Below, piece by piece: positions 9,173 to 21,159 of a DNA stretch of 64,000 nt. Position numbers and translations under genes: made by a program. Under the pieces are notes generated by a model. The model saw only the letters and a program-made list of their open reading frames with translations. It made no database searches and was not told the DNA's origin. This DNA comes from G963665495 sp963677785 (lineage in GTDB: Bacteria > Desulfobacterota > Desulfovibrionia > Desulfovibrionales > Desulfovibrionaceae), in NCBI GenBank assembly GCA_963677785.2, contig CAXXDH010000003.1, forward strand, positions 496,001 to 560,000, written 5' to 3'. Position 1 is the first letter of the stretch. Each line of letters opens with the position of its first letter.

Positions 9173-10777
9173 ATGAGCAAGCTAGAGGGATTCAAGGACA
9201 AAGATTTTTTAGAAAAAATTGCCATCCTGGATGACATCGAACGTACGGGGGATCTACAAGAAATCGATGGCCTGTTCGAGTTCTTTCTGAACCCGCTCAA
9301 AGATCAGGCAGTGGATACCATGGTACGGAACACCTTGCGGGTGCTGCTTTTCAGCAACCCCGAGAAGACCATTTCCTATCTGACTTCCGACATCCAGGCC
9401 ATACGCGAATTGTGCGTCAACATTGCCGGAGAGGCCAAACTTGCCGCAGCAGCGCCTGTTTTACTGGAGCTTGCCGGGCAAAGCACGGACCCCGACAGCC
9501 TGTTGCTGCTGCTTACCGCCATGTCCCGCATAATGTCGCCCGAATTCATCGAAACCTTTCACCAGAACGCCGCCAACCCCGACTCCATCATCCAGAGCCT
9601 GTGCTTCGAAGCCCTGGGAGCGTACAAAGACAGCAGCTCGATTCCGATCATCAAGGCCCAGCTCGAAGGCAATGCCGGCGAATCGCGTTACGAAACATGC
9701 GAAGTGCCTACCTGGAAAGCCGTCGAAGCCCTGGAGATGATCCGGACTCCTGAAGCCATCGATGTCCTGGTTGCCATGCTGCATCACCGCAACCCCACGG
9801 CAAGACGGCTGATCCACCAGACGCTGGAAAATATCGGCGCCGATGCGGTAGATCCCGTGGCCCGGGTATTCGCCTCCGGAAGCCCGGATATGAAAATCAT
9901 GGCGGCCAACGTTCTTGGCCGGATCGGCGAACGCAAAGGCAGCGACCTGCTGATTCAGGCCCTGGATGAAAAACTGCTGCAGTCCTCCAACGAGCTGTTC
10001 GCCGCATACGAAGCCCTCGGCAACATTCCCTCCATGAAGAGCATCGTGTTCCTTCTCGACACCCTGCAGCAGGAACAGGACGACATTGCACTCATGGCCG
10101 CGGTAAACGCCCTGGACGGACAATTGTTGCCGGGAGTCATGCAAAAAATTTCCACCTTTTTTTCCGAAGGTCTCAAAAATGGCGAGGCCCAGCCCAAGCG
10201 AGTTCTGCAGGCCATCGTCACGGGCAGATGCACGGGCTTCCTGGAGGCGCTGTACGACGACATGGACACGGTCGCCGAACTCGTCGTCCTTGTGGCCGCT
10301 TCCAACAATCCTGAAAACATTGCGGCCTTCCTGGAAGTCTTCAAAAAGAAAGGCGGCGAACCGGCCAGAAATTTTCAAAAAGTGTTGGAACAAGAAACGA
10401 CCGTGCAACGTTCGGGCAGATTGCTTGCCGTGGATGATTCCAAAGCCATGCTCAATTTCTACCTCACCGCTGCGTCCGGCCTGGGCCTGGAGGTCACTAC
10501 GGCGTCCAACGGACAGGATGCATTGAACCACCTGGAAAACAGTCCACCCTTCGATCTTGTTGTGGTGGACATGAATATGCCGGTTATGGATGGTATCGAA
10601 TTCACTGAAAAAGCCCGTGCCATGAGTGCTTATAAAGACGTGCCGATCATTATGGCCACCACGGAATCCGCAAAATCGCAGGGACAACTTGCCAAAAAGG
10701 CGGGAGTAACCACTTTTCTGAAAAAACCGTTTACAATTGAGTCCCTACAACATAAGATACATCAAATTGTTTTGTAA
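9173..10777 (+). CDS. HEAT-repeat protein fused to a C-terminal receiver
   Basis: This 534-residue cytoplasmic protein has an all-helical repeat region over residues 1-400. Repeat units such as AVEALEMIRTPEAIDVLVAM and AANVLGRIGERKGSDLLIQA are HEAT/PBS-lyase like. A complete CheY-type receiver follows (about 415-534) with AVDDSK, phosphoacceptor Asp in LVVVDMNMPVMDG, the Thr of MATTE and the Lys in LKKPF. HEAT repeats bind proteins, so phosphorylation of the receiver may control docking to a partner. A ribosome site GGAGAGAGAG precedes the ATG. It lies between cheX and cheY in one run, which suggests a chemotaxis or motility role. I know of no characterised homolog with this arrangement. Confidence 0.88.
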   Translation: MSKLEGFKDKDFLEKIAILDDIERTGDLQEIDGLFEFFLNPLKDQAVDTMVRNTLRVLLFSNPEKTISYLTSDIQAIRELCVNIAGEAKLAAAAPVLLELAGQSTDPDSLLLLLTAMSRIMSPEFIETFHQNAANPDSIIQSLCFEALGAYKDSSSIPIIKAQLEGNAGESRYETCEVPTWKAVEALEMIRTPEAIDVLVAMLHHRNPTARRLIHQTLENIGADAVDPVARVFASGSPDMKIMAANVLGRIGERKGSDLLIQALDEKLLQSSNELFAAYEALGNIPSMKSIVFLLDTLQQEQDDIALMAAVNALDGQLLPGVMQKISTFFSEGLKNGEAQPKRVLQAIVTGRCTGFLEALYDDMDTVAELVVLVAASNNPENIAAFLEVFKKKGGEPARNFQKVLEQETTVQRSGRLLAVDDSKAMLNFYLTAASGLGLEVTTASNGQDALNHLENSPPFDLVVVDMNMPVMDGIEFTEKARAMSAYKDVPIIMATTESAKSQGQLAKKAGVTTFLKKPFTIESLQHKIHQIVL

Positions 10778-10796
10778 AATGGATTAGGAGAACCAC

Positions 10797-11183
10797 ATGG
10801 CTACCGATACCAGTATGCGCCTTCTGGTTGTTGACGATTTTTCCACCATGCGCAGAATCATTAAAAACATTCTGCGGCAGATCGGTTTCAATAATATTGA
10901 AGAAGCCGACGATGGCACAACTGCATGGGAAGTTCTCAATAAAGGCGGCATTGACTTCATTATCTCCGATTGGAATATGCCCAATATGACCGGCATTGAG
11001 CTGCTGCGCAAAGTCCGCTCCAGTGAAGAATTCGCCGACCTTCCTTTTCTCATGGTCACGGCAGAGGCGCAGCAGGAAAATATCATTGAGGCTGTGCAGG
11101 CAAAAGTATCCAACTACATTGTAAAGCCTTTTACTGCCGACACCTTAAAACAAAAAATCGATAAGATCTTCGAAAATAAATAA
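10797..11183 (+). CDS. cheY: Chemotaxis response regulator CheY
   Basis: The 128-residue receiver has the typical CheY N-terminus (MRLLVVDDFSTMRRIIKN), phosphoacceptor Asp in IISDWNMPNMTG, switch Thr in LMVTAEA and Lys in IVKPFTA. It is one of the most conserved proteins here and matches motor-binding CheY closely. AGGAG sits 9 nt before the ATG. It ends the cheX/HEAT-receiver/cheY run and is followed by a hairpin that probably terminates transcription before the flagellin gene. In the cell it should carry the phosphorylation signal from CheA to the flagellar switch. Confidence 0.95.
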   Translation: MATDTSMRLLVVDDFSTMRRIIKNILRQIGFNNIEEADDGTTAWEVLNKGGIDFIISDWNMPNMTGIELLRKVRSSEEFADLPFLMVTAEAQQENIIEAVQAKVSNYIVKPFTADTLKQKIDKIFENK

Positions 11184-11199
11184 TTTTCATTCCTGTTTT

Positions 11200-11239
11200 C
11201 CAAGGCATCACGTCCTGTATCAAGGGCTTGATGCCTTGG
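11200..11239 (+). terminator. Hairpin after cheY
   Basis: An 11-bp perfect inverted repeat (CCAAGGCATCA at 11200-11210 and its complement at 11229-11239) is followed by the T-rich CTTGTCTTT. A second small hairpin (GGGGC/GCCCC, 11249-11264) lies just after. This is probably the end of the cheX-cheY transcript. Confidence 0.65.
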
Positions 11240-11362
11240 CTTGTCTTTGGGGCGAGCTTGCCCCATTCCTTGGACTCCCCGTTTCCACGTCGCTACCGCG
11301 ATGCTTTTTATCTTTTCCTTTCCTTTAGACTGATTCCCCTTCCGAAATCCGCTTAAGAAAAT

Positions 11363-11380
11363 CCGGTACGCTCTTTGCTT
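11363..11380 (+). promoter_or_regulatory. Sigma-54 promoter of flagellin
   Basis: CCGGTACG-CTCT-TTGCTT fits the sigma-54 consensus TGGCACG-N4-TTGCW: GG at 11365-11366, exactly 10 bases, then GC at 11377-11378. It lies about 70 nt upstream of the flagellin start, where sigma-54 flagellin promoters are expected. Confidence 0.8.
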
Positions 11381-11447
11381 TTCCTTAATTCGAGGAAAAT
11401 ATTGCCACCTTTCTTTTACCTACTCTTAATCCTGCGGAGCGTACCGT

Positions 11448-12341
11448 ATGTCAATGGTGATCAACCACAATCTTATGGCCATGAACGTCGCCAGAAATCT
11501 GGACAATGCGTACGGCGACCTGAGCACCTCGACACGCAGGCTTTCCTCCGGACTACGAATCACCCAGGCCGCGGATGACGCGGCCGGACTGGCCATCCGC
11601 GAGCTTATGCGCTCGGACATCACCACTACATACCAGGGAGTCCGCAACGCCAACGACGCCATATCCCTGATCCAGACAGCAGATGGCGCCTTGAGCATCA
11701 TCGATGAAAAACTTATCCGCATGAAAGAACTCGCCGAACAGGCCGCAACAGGTACGTACACCTCCAGCCAGCGCCTGATCATTGATTCCGAATACCAGGC
11801 CATGGCCTCGGAAATCACGCGTATCGCAAATGCTACGGATTTCAACGGCATTCACCTGCTCAACGGCAACCTTTCCAGCTCCGAACACGATGGTTCGCAG
11901 CTGAACCCCACGGGCAAGCTCAAGGTCCATTTCGGAGTCGGTAACGACTCCAGCGAGGACTACTATTATATTCGTATCGGTACCGCCACGGCTTCGGCCT
12001 TCGGCGTGGGGAACCAGTCCAGCCCCACGGACGCCGGATTCAGCATATCCACCCAGGAGAGCGCCCAGGAAGCCCTGGAAGCCCTGAATCAGGCCATTAT
12101 TTCCAAAGACAATATCCGCACTGCGCTTGGCGCCCTGCAAAACCGCCTGGAAAACACCATCTCCAACCTGGAAATCCAGGCAGAAAATCTGCAGGCCGCG
12201 GAGTCGCAGATATCCGACGTGGACGTCTCCCAGGAAATGACCAAATTCGTACGCAACCAGATCAAAACCCAGTCAGCAGTGGCCATGCTCTCGCAAGCCA
12301 ATTCTCTGCCGCAGATGGCCATGCAGCTCATCGGCGGATAG
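11448..12341 (+). CDS. fliC: Flagellin
   Basis: The 297-residue protein has both conserved flagellin ends: the N-terminal D0/D1 region (VINHNLMAMNVARNL, LSSGLRITQAADDAAGLAI) and the C-terminal D1/D0 region (SQEMTKFVRNQIKTQSAVAM, QANSLPQMAMQLIGG). The central variable region is short (about residues 145-205), so this is a compact flagellin. It would be exported by the flagellar type III apparatus and polymerise into the filament. The start follows GCGGAG about 8 nt upstream. It has its own sigma-54 promoter and a long GC-rich hairpin downstream, so it is monocistronic. Confidence 0.95.
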   Translation: MSMVINHNLMAMNVARNLDNAYGDLSTSTRRLSSGLRITQAADDAAGLAIRELMRSDITTTYQGVRNANDAISLIQTADGALSIIDEKLIRMKELAEQAATGTYTSSQRLIIDSEYQAMASEITRIANATDFNGIHLLNGNLSSSEHDGSQLNPTGKLKVHFGVGNDSSEDYYYIRIGTATASAFGVGNQSSPTDAGFSISTQESAQEALEALNQAIISKDNIRTALGALQNRLENTISNLEIQAENLQAAESQISDVDVSQEMTKFVRNQIKTQSAVAMLSQANSLPQMAMQLIGG

Positions 12342-12394
12342 CGTACTTTCGCATTGAAACAAGACGAAGATACACTAGAGCTTGTGGAAACATA

Positions 12395-12432
12395 GAGGGG
12401 GCGAAAGCGTTTTTAGCGCTTTCGCCCCCCTC
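12395..12432 (+). terminator. Strong hairpin between flagellin and the convergent gene
   Basis: A roughly 15-bp stem (GAGGGGGCGAAAGCG at 12395-12409, complement at 12417-12432) has a 7-nt loop containing four Ts. The T-tail is weak, but position and stability make it a bidirectional terminator for two converging genes. Confidence 0.65.
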
Positions 12433-12476
12433 GTATTGTCCGCTCTTTGCAACAACCCAACAGCCGAGGCCAGACC

Positions 12477-13706
12477 TCAGGGGGACTGGCGCCAGGCGGA
12501 AAAAGGCTTCAACTCGAACAGCTTCTTGCTCTGCGTGGAAATAATATGGAAGTACTGGTCCTGCGGAATATAGATGTAGGGCACGTCTTCCGTACGCCGG
12601 AACAGAAAATGCGACAGGATCATCCGGTTGACGGCCTGATGGCCGACAATCATAATGTTCTCGGCGTTGCCGCTCAAATAAAGCGCTTTCTTTATGCCCC
12701 GGTTGACCCGCTCCTTGAGCGTCACATAGCCCTCGCCATTGGGGTAGACATAATTGTATTTGTCTTTGGAGCGCTGGTCGTAGACGTCCGGCATGGTGTC
12801 CTTGATTTCCTGATAGGTCATGCCCTCGCAGATGCCTGCATCTATCTCGTTGAACTCGCTCAAGTGTATCACATTGCAGTCCGGACGGTCTTTGGTCAGG
12901 GTCGACACCATTTGTTTGCAGCGCAGCTTTTCGCTGCGAATGATGTAGGGCAGATGTATACTCTGGAAATGCCTGGCCAGGGCCTGGGCCTGCACATGCC
13001 CCTTGTCCGTCAACAAGGAATCGCCGCCGATACGGTACTCCGTATTGTATTCGGTTTCTCCATGCCGTACGAGGTACAGGCTCTTGACCCAGTCCGAAAC
13101 CAGAATATCCCGAATGCGCGTATAGTAGGGCAACACCGCGTTGACACGCTCGTTCAGAATACGGTTGTTCAGGGAATCCAATGAAATGAAGTTGGCTTCA
13201 TCATCCAGAGAGTCATAATTGCTGCGGTAATACTCGATCCGCTCCATCAGGCTTTGAAAGGCCTGCTCCTTGCTTAAATGGGCGAACTCGGGCAGGCCGG
13301 TCTTGCGTTCGACGCTGGCATGCACCAGGTCCTTGTCTTCATTGATGCATTCGACAAAACAGATGGGATAATCTTCCAGATGGCAGCGAATCTTGTGCCG
13401 CCGCTGCCTGCTGACGTTGGTGGCGTCCAGAATGGCCACCTGGCCGTTGCCGCGAAGGTAGTATTTGGCTTCATAAATGTTGACCAGGGCGATTTCTTCT
13501 CGCAGCCGGTTGAACTCCTCGTTGAAGGGGTTGTAAAATTCAGCATGTGAGGTGTTCTGCGGCAACAGGCGGCGGCGGACGTTTCCATTGTTGAAAACCT
13601 CTACCCGGATGCCTTCCTTGGCCAGATTTTCCTTGATTTTGGTGGCAATGACCGATTTGCCCCTGGCGGGCAGGCCGACCATCACGATGTACAACTTGTA
13701 GTTCAT
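12477..13706 (-). CDS. 6-phosphofructo-2-kinase / fructose-2,6-bisphosphatase
   Basis: This 409-residue protein has both halves of the eukaryotic-type bifunctional enzyme. Residues 1-205 form the P-loop kinase (Walker A GLPARGKS, FNNGNVRR, DATNVSRQRR). Residues 208-400 form the histidine phosphatase (LVRHGETEYN phosphohistidine, the acidic residue in IDAGICEGM, second His in IVGHQAVNR). In eukaryotes the product, fructose-2,6-bisphosphate, regulates glycolysis and gluconeogenesis. All catalytic signatures I can check are kept, so both activities are plausible. It is uncommon in bacteria but occurs in some deltaproteobacteria. It lies convergent with flagellin and 18 nt downstream of a membrane-protein gene. 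Confidence 0.88.
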   Translation of the reverse strand: MNYKLYIVMVGLPARGKSVIATKIKENLAKEGIRVEVFNNGNVRRRLLPQNTSHAEFYNPFNEEFNRLREEIALVNIYEAKYYLRGNGQVAILDATNVSRQRRHKIRCHLEDYPICFVECINEDKDLVHASVERKTGLPEFAHLSKEQAFQSLMERIEYYRSNYDSLDDEANFISLDSLNNRILNERVNAVLPYYTRIRDILVSDWVKSLYLVRHGETEYNTEYRIGGDSLLTDKGHVQAQALARHFQSIHLPYIIRSEKLRCKQMVSTLTKDRPDCNVIHLSEFNEIDAGICEGMTYQEIKDTMPDVYDQRSKDKYNYVYPNGEGYVTLKERVNRGIKKALYLSGNAENIMIVGHQAVNRMILSHFLFRRTEDVPYIYIPQDQYFHIISTQSKKLFELKPFSAWRQSP

Positions 13707-13724
13707 AATGAACGCCGGAAAATG

Positions 13725-14360
13725 TTACAGCGACCTGTCGGTCTGGAAAAGTTCCTGATAAATCAGCGCCGATACCAGCATCGAATACGCACCAGTAAAC
13801 ACAACGCCCACTCCCAGCGCCGCCAGACCGATCAGGTTCAGGAATATCAGGAACAGGCAGGCCACGAAAATCGGCCAGCGGAACCCGCGGGTCATGTCCC
13901 AGGCCTTGCGCAAGGTTCCTTTTATCGAATAATCGGCATCCAGGATAAGAAATATGGCGGGAAACAATCCCACGGAAAGGATGATGCCGGGAATCACCAG
14001 CAAAAACATACCGATCAGAATAAACAAAAACATCAGGAACGAAACGCAGAACGCCTTTCTGAACTCGCTGAAGCCTTCGAACAGCATCGTCACGTTGGCT
14101 TCCTCCCCCCGAACGATACGCAGATAAAAAATATACAGGCCGGCGGAAAGCGGACCGGAAACGACAAAAGAAACAATCCGCAATGTGGAATCGATCCAGC
14201 TGTCTTTGGGGCCGATGCTCAGCAGCAATTGAATAAGCAGATACACGCCCATTCCGCCGAGGCACAACCCGAACTTGGCCTTGAATATCCTCCAGCTGCG
14301 GGCGAGAAGCGAACCCAGGCCTAAATCCGGTACAATTCCAACTTGATAAATCGTCATCAT
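13725..14360 (-). CDS. Multi-pass inner-membrane protein of unknown function
   Basis: This is a 211-residue membrane protein with about five hydrophobic segments, for example LCLGGMGVYLLIQLLLSI, IVSFVVSGPLSAGLYIFYL, FLMFLFILIGMFLLVIPGII, VGLFPAIFLIL and IFVACLFLIFLNLIGLAALG. The spacing and the amphipathic LRKAWDMTRG linker resemble DUF975-like or glycerophosphodiester-phosphodiesterase membrane domains, but I cannot assign it firmly. Two ATGs are in tandem; AAGGAG lies 9 nt before the first. The PFK-2-like gene follows after 18 nt, so they are probably co-transcribed. A GC-rich, possibly structured leader precedes it. Confidence 0.75.
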   Translation of the reverse strand: MMTIYQVGIVPDLGLGSLLARSWRIFKAKFGLCLGGMGVYLLIQLLLSIGPKDSWIDSTLRIVSFVVSGPLSAGLYIFYLRIVRGEEANVTMLFEGFSEFRKAFCVSFLMFLFILIGMFLLVIPGIILSVGLFPAIFLILDADYSIKGTLRKAWDMTRGFRWPIFVACLFLIFLNLIGLAALGVGVVFTGAYSMLVSALIYQELFQTDRSL

Positions 14361-14660
14361 CGGACAGTCTCCTTGATTGAGGGTCTCTTACCAGGAATGT
14401 ACGTACTTACCGTTTTTCAGCTTGAAGATAAAGGCGCTTGCAGCCTTTCCGGTTGCCTCCGCCCCTACGGGAGACTACAGCATAACCCGCCTCTTGGGCA
14501 ATGTCCGAGCGCTGCACGATCGCGGCCGCAAAGCCCGATTTTGCAGCAAACTGTGGCTATTATCTTCAAATACAGGTATAGTACAAACATACTGTCTTAT
14601 TGCTTGCCCTTTCGCGTGCTGCCGCCATCGCAGTTGTGTCTTTTTGGAGGAACAGGATAA
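14361..14660. other. Divergent intergenic region with a possible structured leader
   Basis: These 300 bases lie between divergent genes. On the reverse strand, 14405-14500 is GC-rich and purine-rich and may fold as a leader of the membrane-protein gene. On the forward side, a TATAGT at 14576-14581 could serve as a -10 box for the hybrid kinase. I see no coding frame or known RNA. Confidence 0.35.
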
Positions 14661-18362
<3,702 letters not shown>

Positions 18363-18380
18363 AGCAAGAGGAAGCAATTC

Positions 18381-19313
18381 ATGACGTTCGATCCCGACCG
18401 CAGATCAAAAATCCTCATCGTCGACGATGTGCCGCAACATATCAAAATCCTGGGCGAGGCCCTGCGCCAGGAGCATGATATCCTTGCCGCCACCAGCGGG
18501 ACGCACGCACTCGAACTGGTCAAGGAACAGCATCCGGATCTTATCCTCCTGGACGTGCTCATGCCGGATTGCAACGGCTTCGAGGTCCTGCGCCTGCTCA
18601 AGGAGGACCCGATCAGCCGCGACATTCCCGTCATATTCATCACATCTCTGGACGCGGACGAAGATGAAACACGCGGTTTCGAACTGGGGGCCATGGATTA
18701 TATCGTCAAACCCTTTCGTATGGCCGTTGTCAAAGCCCGGGTCCGGACGCAACTGCGCCTGCGCCACCAGACCGAACTGCTCAAACAGCTGGCCAACCTG
18801 GACGGCCTCACCGGCTTGCCCAACAGGCGTTTTTTCGACGAGCGCTACGAGCTTGAATGGCGGCGCGGCCTGCGCAGCAACTCCCCTCTGGCCGTTATCA
18901 TGGCCGATGTGGATCATTTCAAGGCATACAACGACACTTACGGCCATCTCGAAGGAGACAACTGCCTGCGCCTGGTCGCCAAAAACCTCGGACACGATAC
19001 CCTGCTGCGAGCGGCAGATCTTCTCGCCCGTTACGGCGGTGAAGAATTCGTGGCGCTCCTTCCCTTGACCGACACTTCGGGCGCGCAGCAGGTGGCGGAA
19101 CAAATGCGTGCGAACATCGCCAGGCTGCACCTGCGGCATGAAAGTTCCAAAGTGGCGTCCCATGTAACTATCAGCCTTGGCGTGGCCTCGGTCATTCCCT
19201 CTGCCGCGCTCCCCCCCGAAAAACTGATCGAACTTGCCGACAGGGCTATGTATCAGGCCAAACAAAACGGCCGCAACCGGGTTGCCCTCGCCTCCCCGGA
19301 TCAGCCGGATTGA
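18381..19313 (+). CDS. Receiver-GGDEF diguanylate cyclase
   Basis: The 310-residue protein has a receiver (residues 1-130: VDDVPQ, phosphoacceptor in ILLDVLMPDCNG, VKPF) and a GGDEF domain (about 145-305) with active-site RYGGEEF and an upstream RAAD, which fits the RxxD inhibitory site five residues before GGEEF. The predicted activity is synthesis of cyclic di-GMP from two GTP, controlled by phosphorylation and product inhibition. The start follows AAGAGGAAGC. It is 18 nt behind the hybrid kinase whose Hpt domain is the obvious phosphodonor. A 0.8-kb gap without a recognised gene follows. Confidence 0.93.
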   Translation: MTFDPDRRSKILIVDDVPQHIKILGEALRQEHDILAATSGTHALELVKEQHPDLILLDVLMPDCNGFEVLRLLKEDPISRDIPVIFITSLDADEDETRGFELGAMDYIVKPFRMAVVKARVRTQLRLRHQTELLKQLANLDGLTGLPNRRFFDERYELEWRRGLRSNSPLAVIMADVDHFKAYNDTYGHLEGDNCLRLVAKNLGHDTLLRAADLLARYGGEEFVALLPLTDTSGAQQVAEQMRANIARLHLRHESSKVASHVTISLGVASVIPSAALPPEKLIELADRAMYQAKQNGRNRVALASPDQPD

Positions 19314-20113
19314 CAATGACAGGAATTCTGTCCATTCAGCATTGACTAAGACCTGATAAACACAACGGCATCAATTGTTCCTTTTTTACGTAATCGAGCT
19401 AAAAAATAACTATTCACATATCAATATACCTGTTGCAACCTATAATTTATGAACACACGCAGGAACTTTTGTTCCCACCCTCTTGACCCATTGATTCTAT
19501 CGGCATACTATTTCAAGCAGATACTGACGTACTGGCGGGGTAACTTCCGGTTGAGAATAAAACTTTTACCTCTGGCTCGCAGCAGAAGCCGGTTGACGCC
19601 GCGGTCCAAGACCGCCCGGCGCGCGACAAGGCACTTTCTTGCAACCAGGGCGCTGTCCGTTCTGCAAATATCGACGCCGCCATTTGGTTGCGTCTGGCAA
19701 GGGTTCCGGCCACAGGCAGGAAAATCGGCCAGGCATACGGGCATTCGTCTCCAGGAACACGAATTCGATTGCGGCCGCGCAAGAAGCACCAGCGCCCTGC
19801 TTCGTCTTCCAGCCTCTCACACCGGAAATACGCACTGTTCGCGAATTCCCCGTTTTGTTGCAGATCGACCAGGGATGACGTCCCGGCAGGATTTGCTGCT
19901 CACGTACGCGTACGTGCGTGAAGCACTCCAGTCCGAAAGTACGGCGTATGAGACACCAGAACAACGCCTGCTTCCGCGCTTGTCCTTTGCCGGACCGCTT
20001 CCCGGTCGCATCCCGTACGAAACAGGATTTCAAAAAACAGAACTTATACGTTCCAGCGAAAAGCCGTCCGTTAGGCCGGAACTTCGCGGCCCCGTCGAAG
20101 CTGGATAGGTTGC
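19314..20113 (+). other. 800-bp gap without a supported gene
   Basis: No frame here looks like a protein. The longest forward frame (219 codons from 19449) is Arg/Ser-rich, lacks a ribosome site and matches no family I know. The first 130 bases are AT-rich and contain a TATAAT at 19441-19446, a possible -10 box. The remainder is GC-rich with several inverted repeats, including a perfect 16-bp palindrome at 19901-19916. An untranslated RNA, a long leader of the radical SAM gene or a decayed gene are all possible. I saw no RNase P, tmRNA or SRP signature. Confidence 0.4.
19901..19916. repeat. Perfect 16-bp palindrome with two CGTACG cores
   Basis: CACGTACGCGTACGTG reads identically on both strands and contains two overlapping-flank copies of the hexamer that is iterated through this window. 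It lies in the 0.8-kb gap, about 200 nt before the radical SAM gene. Confidence 0.75.
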
Positions 20114-21094
20114 ATGGAATTTCGTACTATTTTTGGTCCGGTTCTCTCAAGCAGGCTTGGGCATTCGTTAGGCCTTGATCTGCTCGGCAAAAAAATTTGC
20201 ACGCATGACTGCCTCTATTGCGAGGTCGGACCCACTATTACACACACCCTGCGCCGCGCCCCTTATGTGCCCGCCCGGACACTTCTTGCTGAACTCGCCC
20301 AGTGGAAAAGCCTTTCCGGCAACGAGCCGGACCACATCACTCTGGGCGGCTCCGGAGAACCCTGCCTGAACAGCGAGCTTCAAGAAATCATTGCCGGCGT
20401 AAAAAATCTCTTCCCGAATATCCCGGTGGCGGTGCTGACCAATTCGGCACTGATCGGCCACCCCGACGTACGCGCCGCCCTGCTGCAGGCAGACGTGCTT
20501 CTGCCTTCCATGGACACGCTCGATCCTCAGGCTTTCCAACGCCTGAACCGACCGCATCAAGGCATCGACCTTGCCCGGATGGCCCAGGACCTGCTGGATT
20601 TCGGTTCCATCTATACGGGCAAAATCTTCATGGAGGTTCTGCTGCTGCAGGGAATCAACGATACGCAACAGGAACAGGAACTCCTGGACGCGTACTGCGC
20701 CTCTCTGCGGCCCGACCGCGTGGACGTCGCCACATTGAACAGACCGGGCGCGCACAGCGCCCTTCCCGTAACCCCCGCGGTGATTGCTCGGTGGCGCGAG
20801 CAGCTCAACAGGCATGCGACTGCTCCCGGCGCCCCGTTGCAACAAAATCAAAGCCAAAAATTACCCCCGGCGTCTTCTCCGCAACAGTTTGCGAACGCGC
20901 ACGACCTGGCTGATGCCGTTCTGCACTCCATTACGCGCAGAGCCCAAAGCAAAAAACAGCTCGCCGCCGCGCTCCGCGAACCTGAAGCTGAGATAACACG
21001 CGTACTTACGTCCCTGCTCAAAGAAAAACGCATCATTGCCCTTGAGCAGGATACGGAAACTTTTTTCAAGGCTGCCCAAGACCACGGACCCTGA
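20114..21094 (+). CDS. Radical SAM protein with C-terminal winged-helix-like tail
   Basis: The 326-residue protein carries a CX3CX2C cluster motif (CTHDCLYC) near residue 30 and a radical SAM barrel with GGSGEPCLN (the GGEP-like SAM-binding segment). It belongs to the COG0731-like group, whose members include tRNA-modifying and uncharacterised enzymes. After a low-complexity linker (about 230-255), the last 70 residues form a helical region resembling a winged helix (KQLAAALREPEAEITRVL). The substrate is unknown; the tail might bind nucleic acid, which would fit a position just before RNase E/G and the tRNA-modification enzyme QueH. The start has a weak site (GGATAGG). Confidence 0.8.
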   Translation: MEFRTIFGPVLSSRLGHSLGLDLLGKKICTHDCLYCEVGPTITHTLRRAPYVPARTLLAELAQWKSLSGNEPDHITLGGSGEPCLNSELQEIIAGVKNLFPNIPVAVLTNSALIGHPDVRAALLQADVLLPSMDTLDPQAFQRLNRPHQGIDLARMAQDLLDFGSIYTGKIFMEVLLLQGINDTQQEQELLDAYCASLRPDRVDVATLNRPGAHSALPVTPAVIARWREQLNRHATAPGAPLQQNQSQKLPPASSPQQFANAHDLADAVLHSITRRAQSKKQLAAALREPEAEITRVLTSLLKEKRIIALEQDTETFFKAAQDHGP

Positions 21095-21159
21095 GCCGGT
21101 ATTCCTCCGGCCCTGTCCGCTCCGGCTTTGGCCGCAGTGAACAATTTTACGAGGAAAGC

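Noticed and set aside
19449..20108. 219-codon forward frame in the gap before the radical SAM gene
   Set aside because: Arg/Ser-rich, no ribosome binding site, no recognisable family and several other open frames overlap it.
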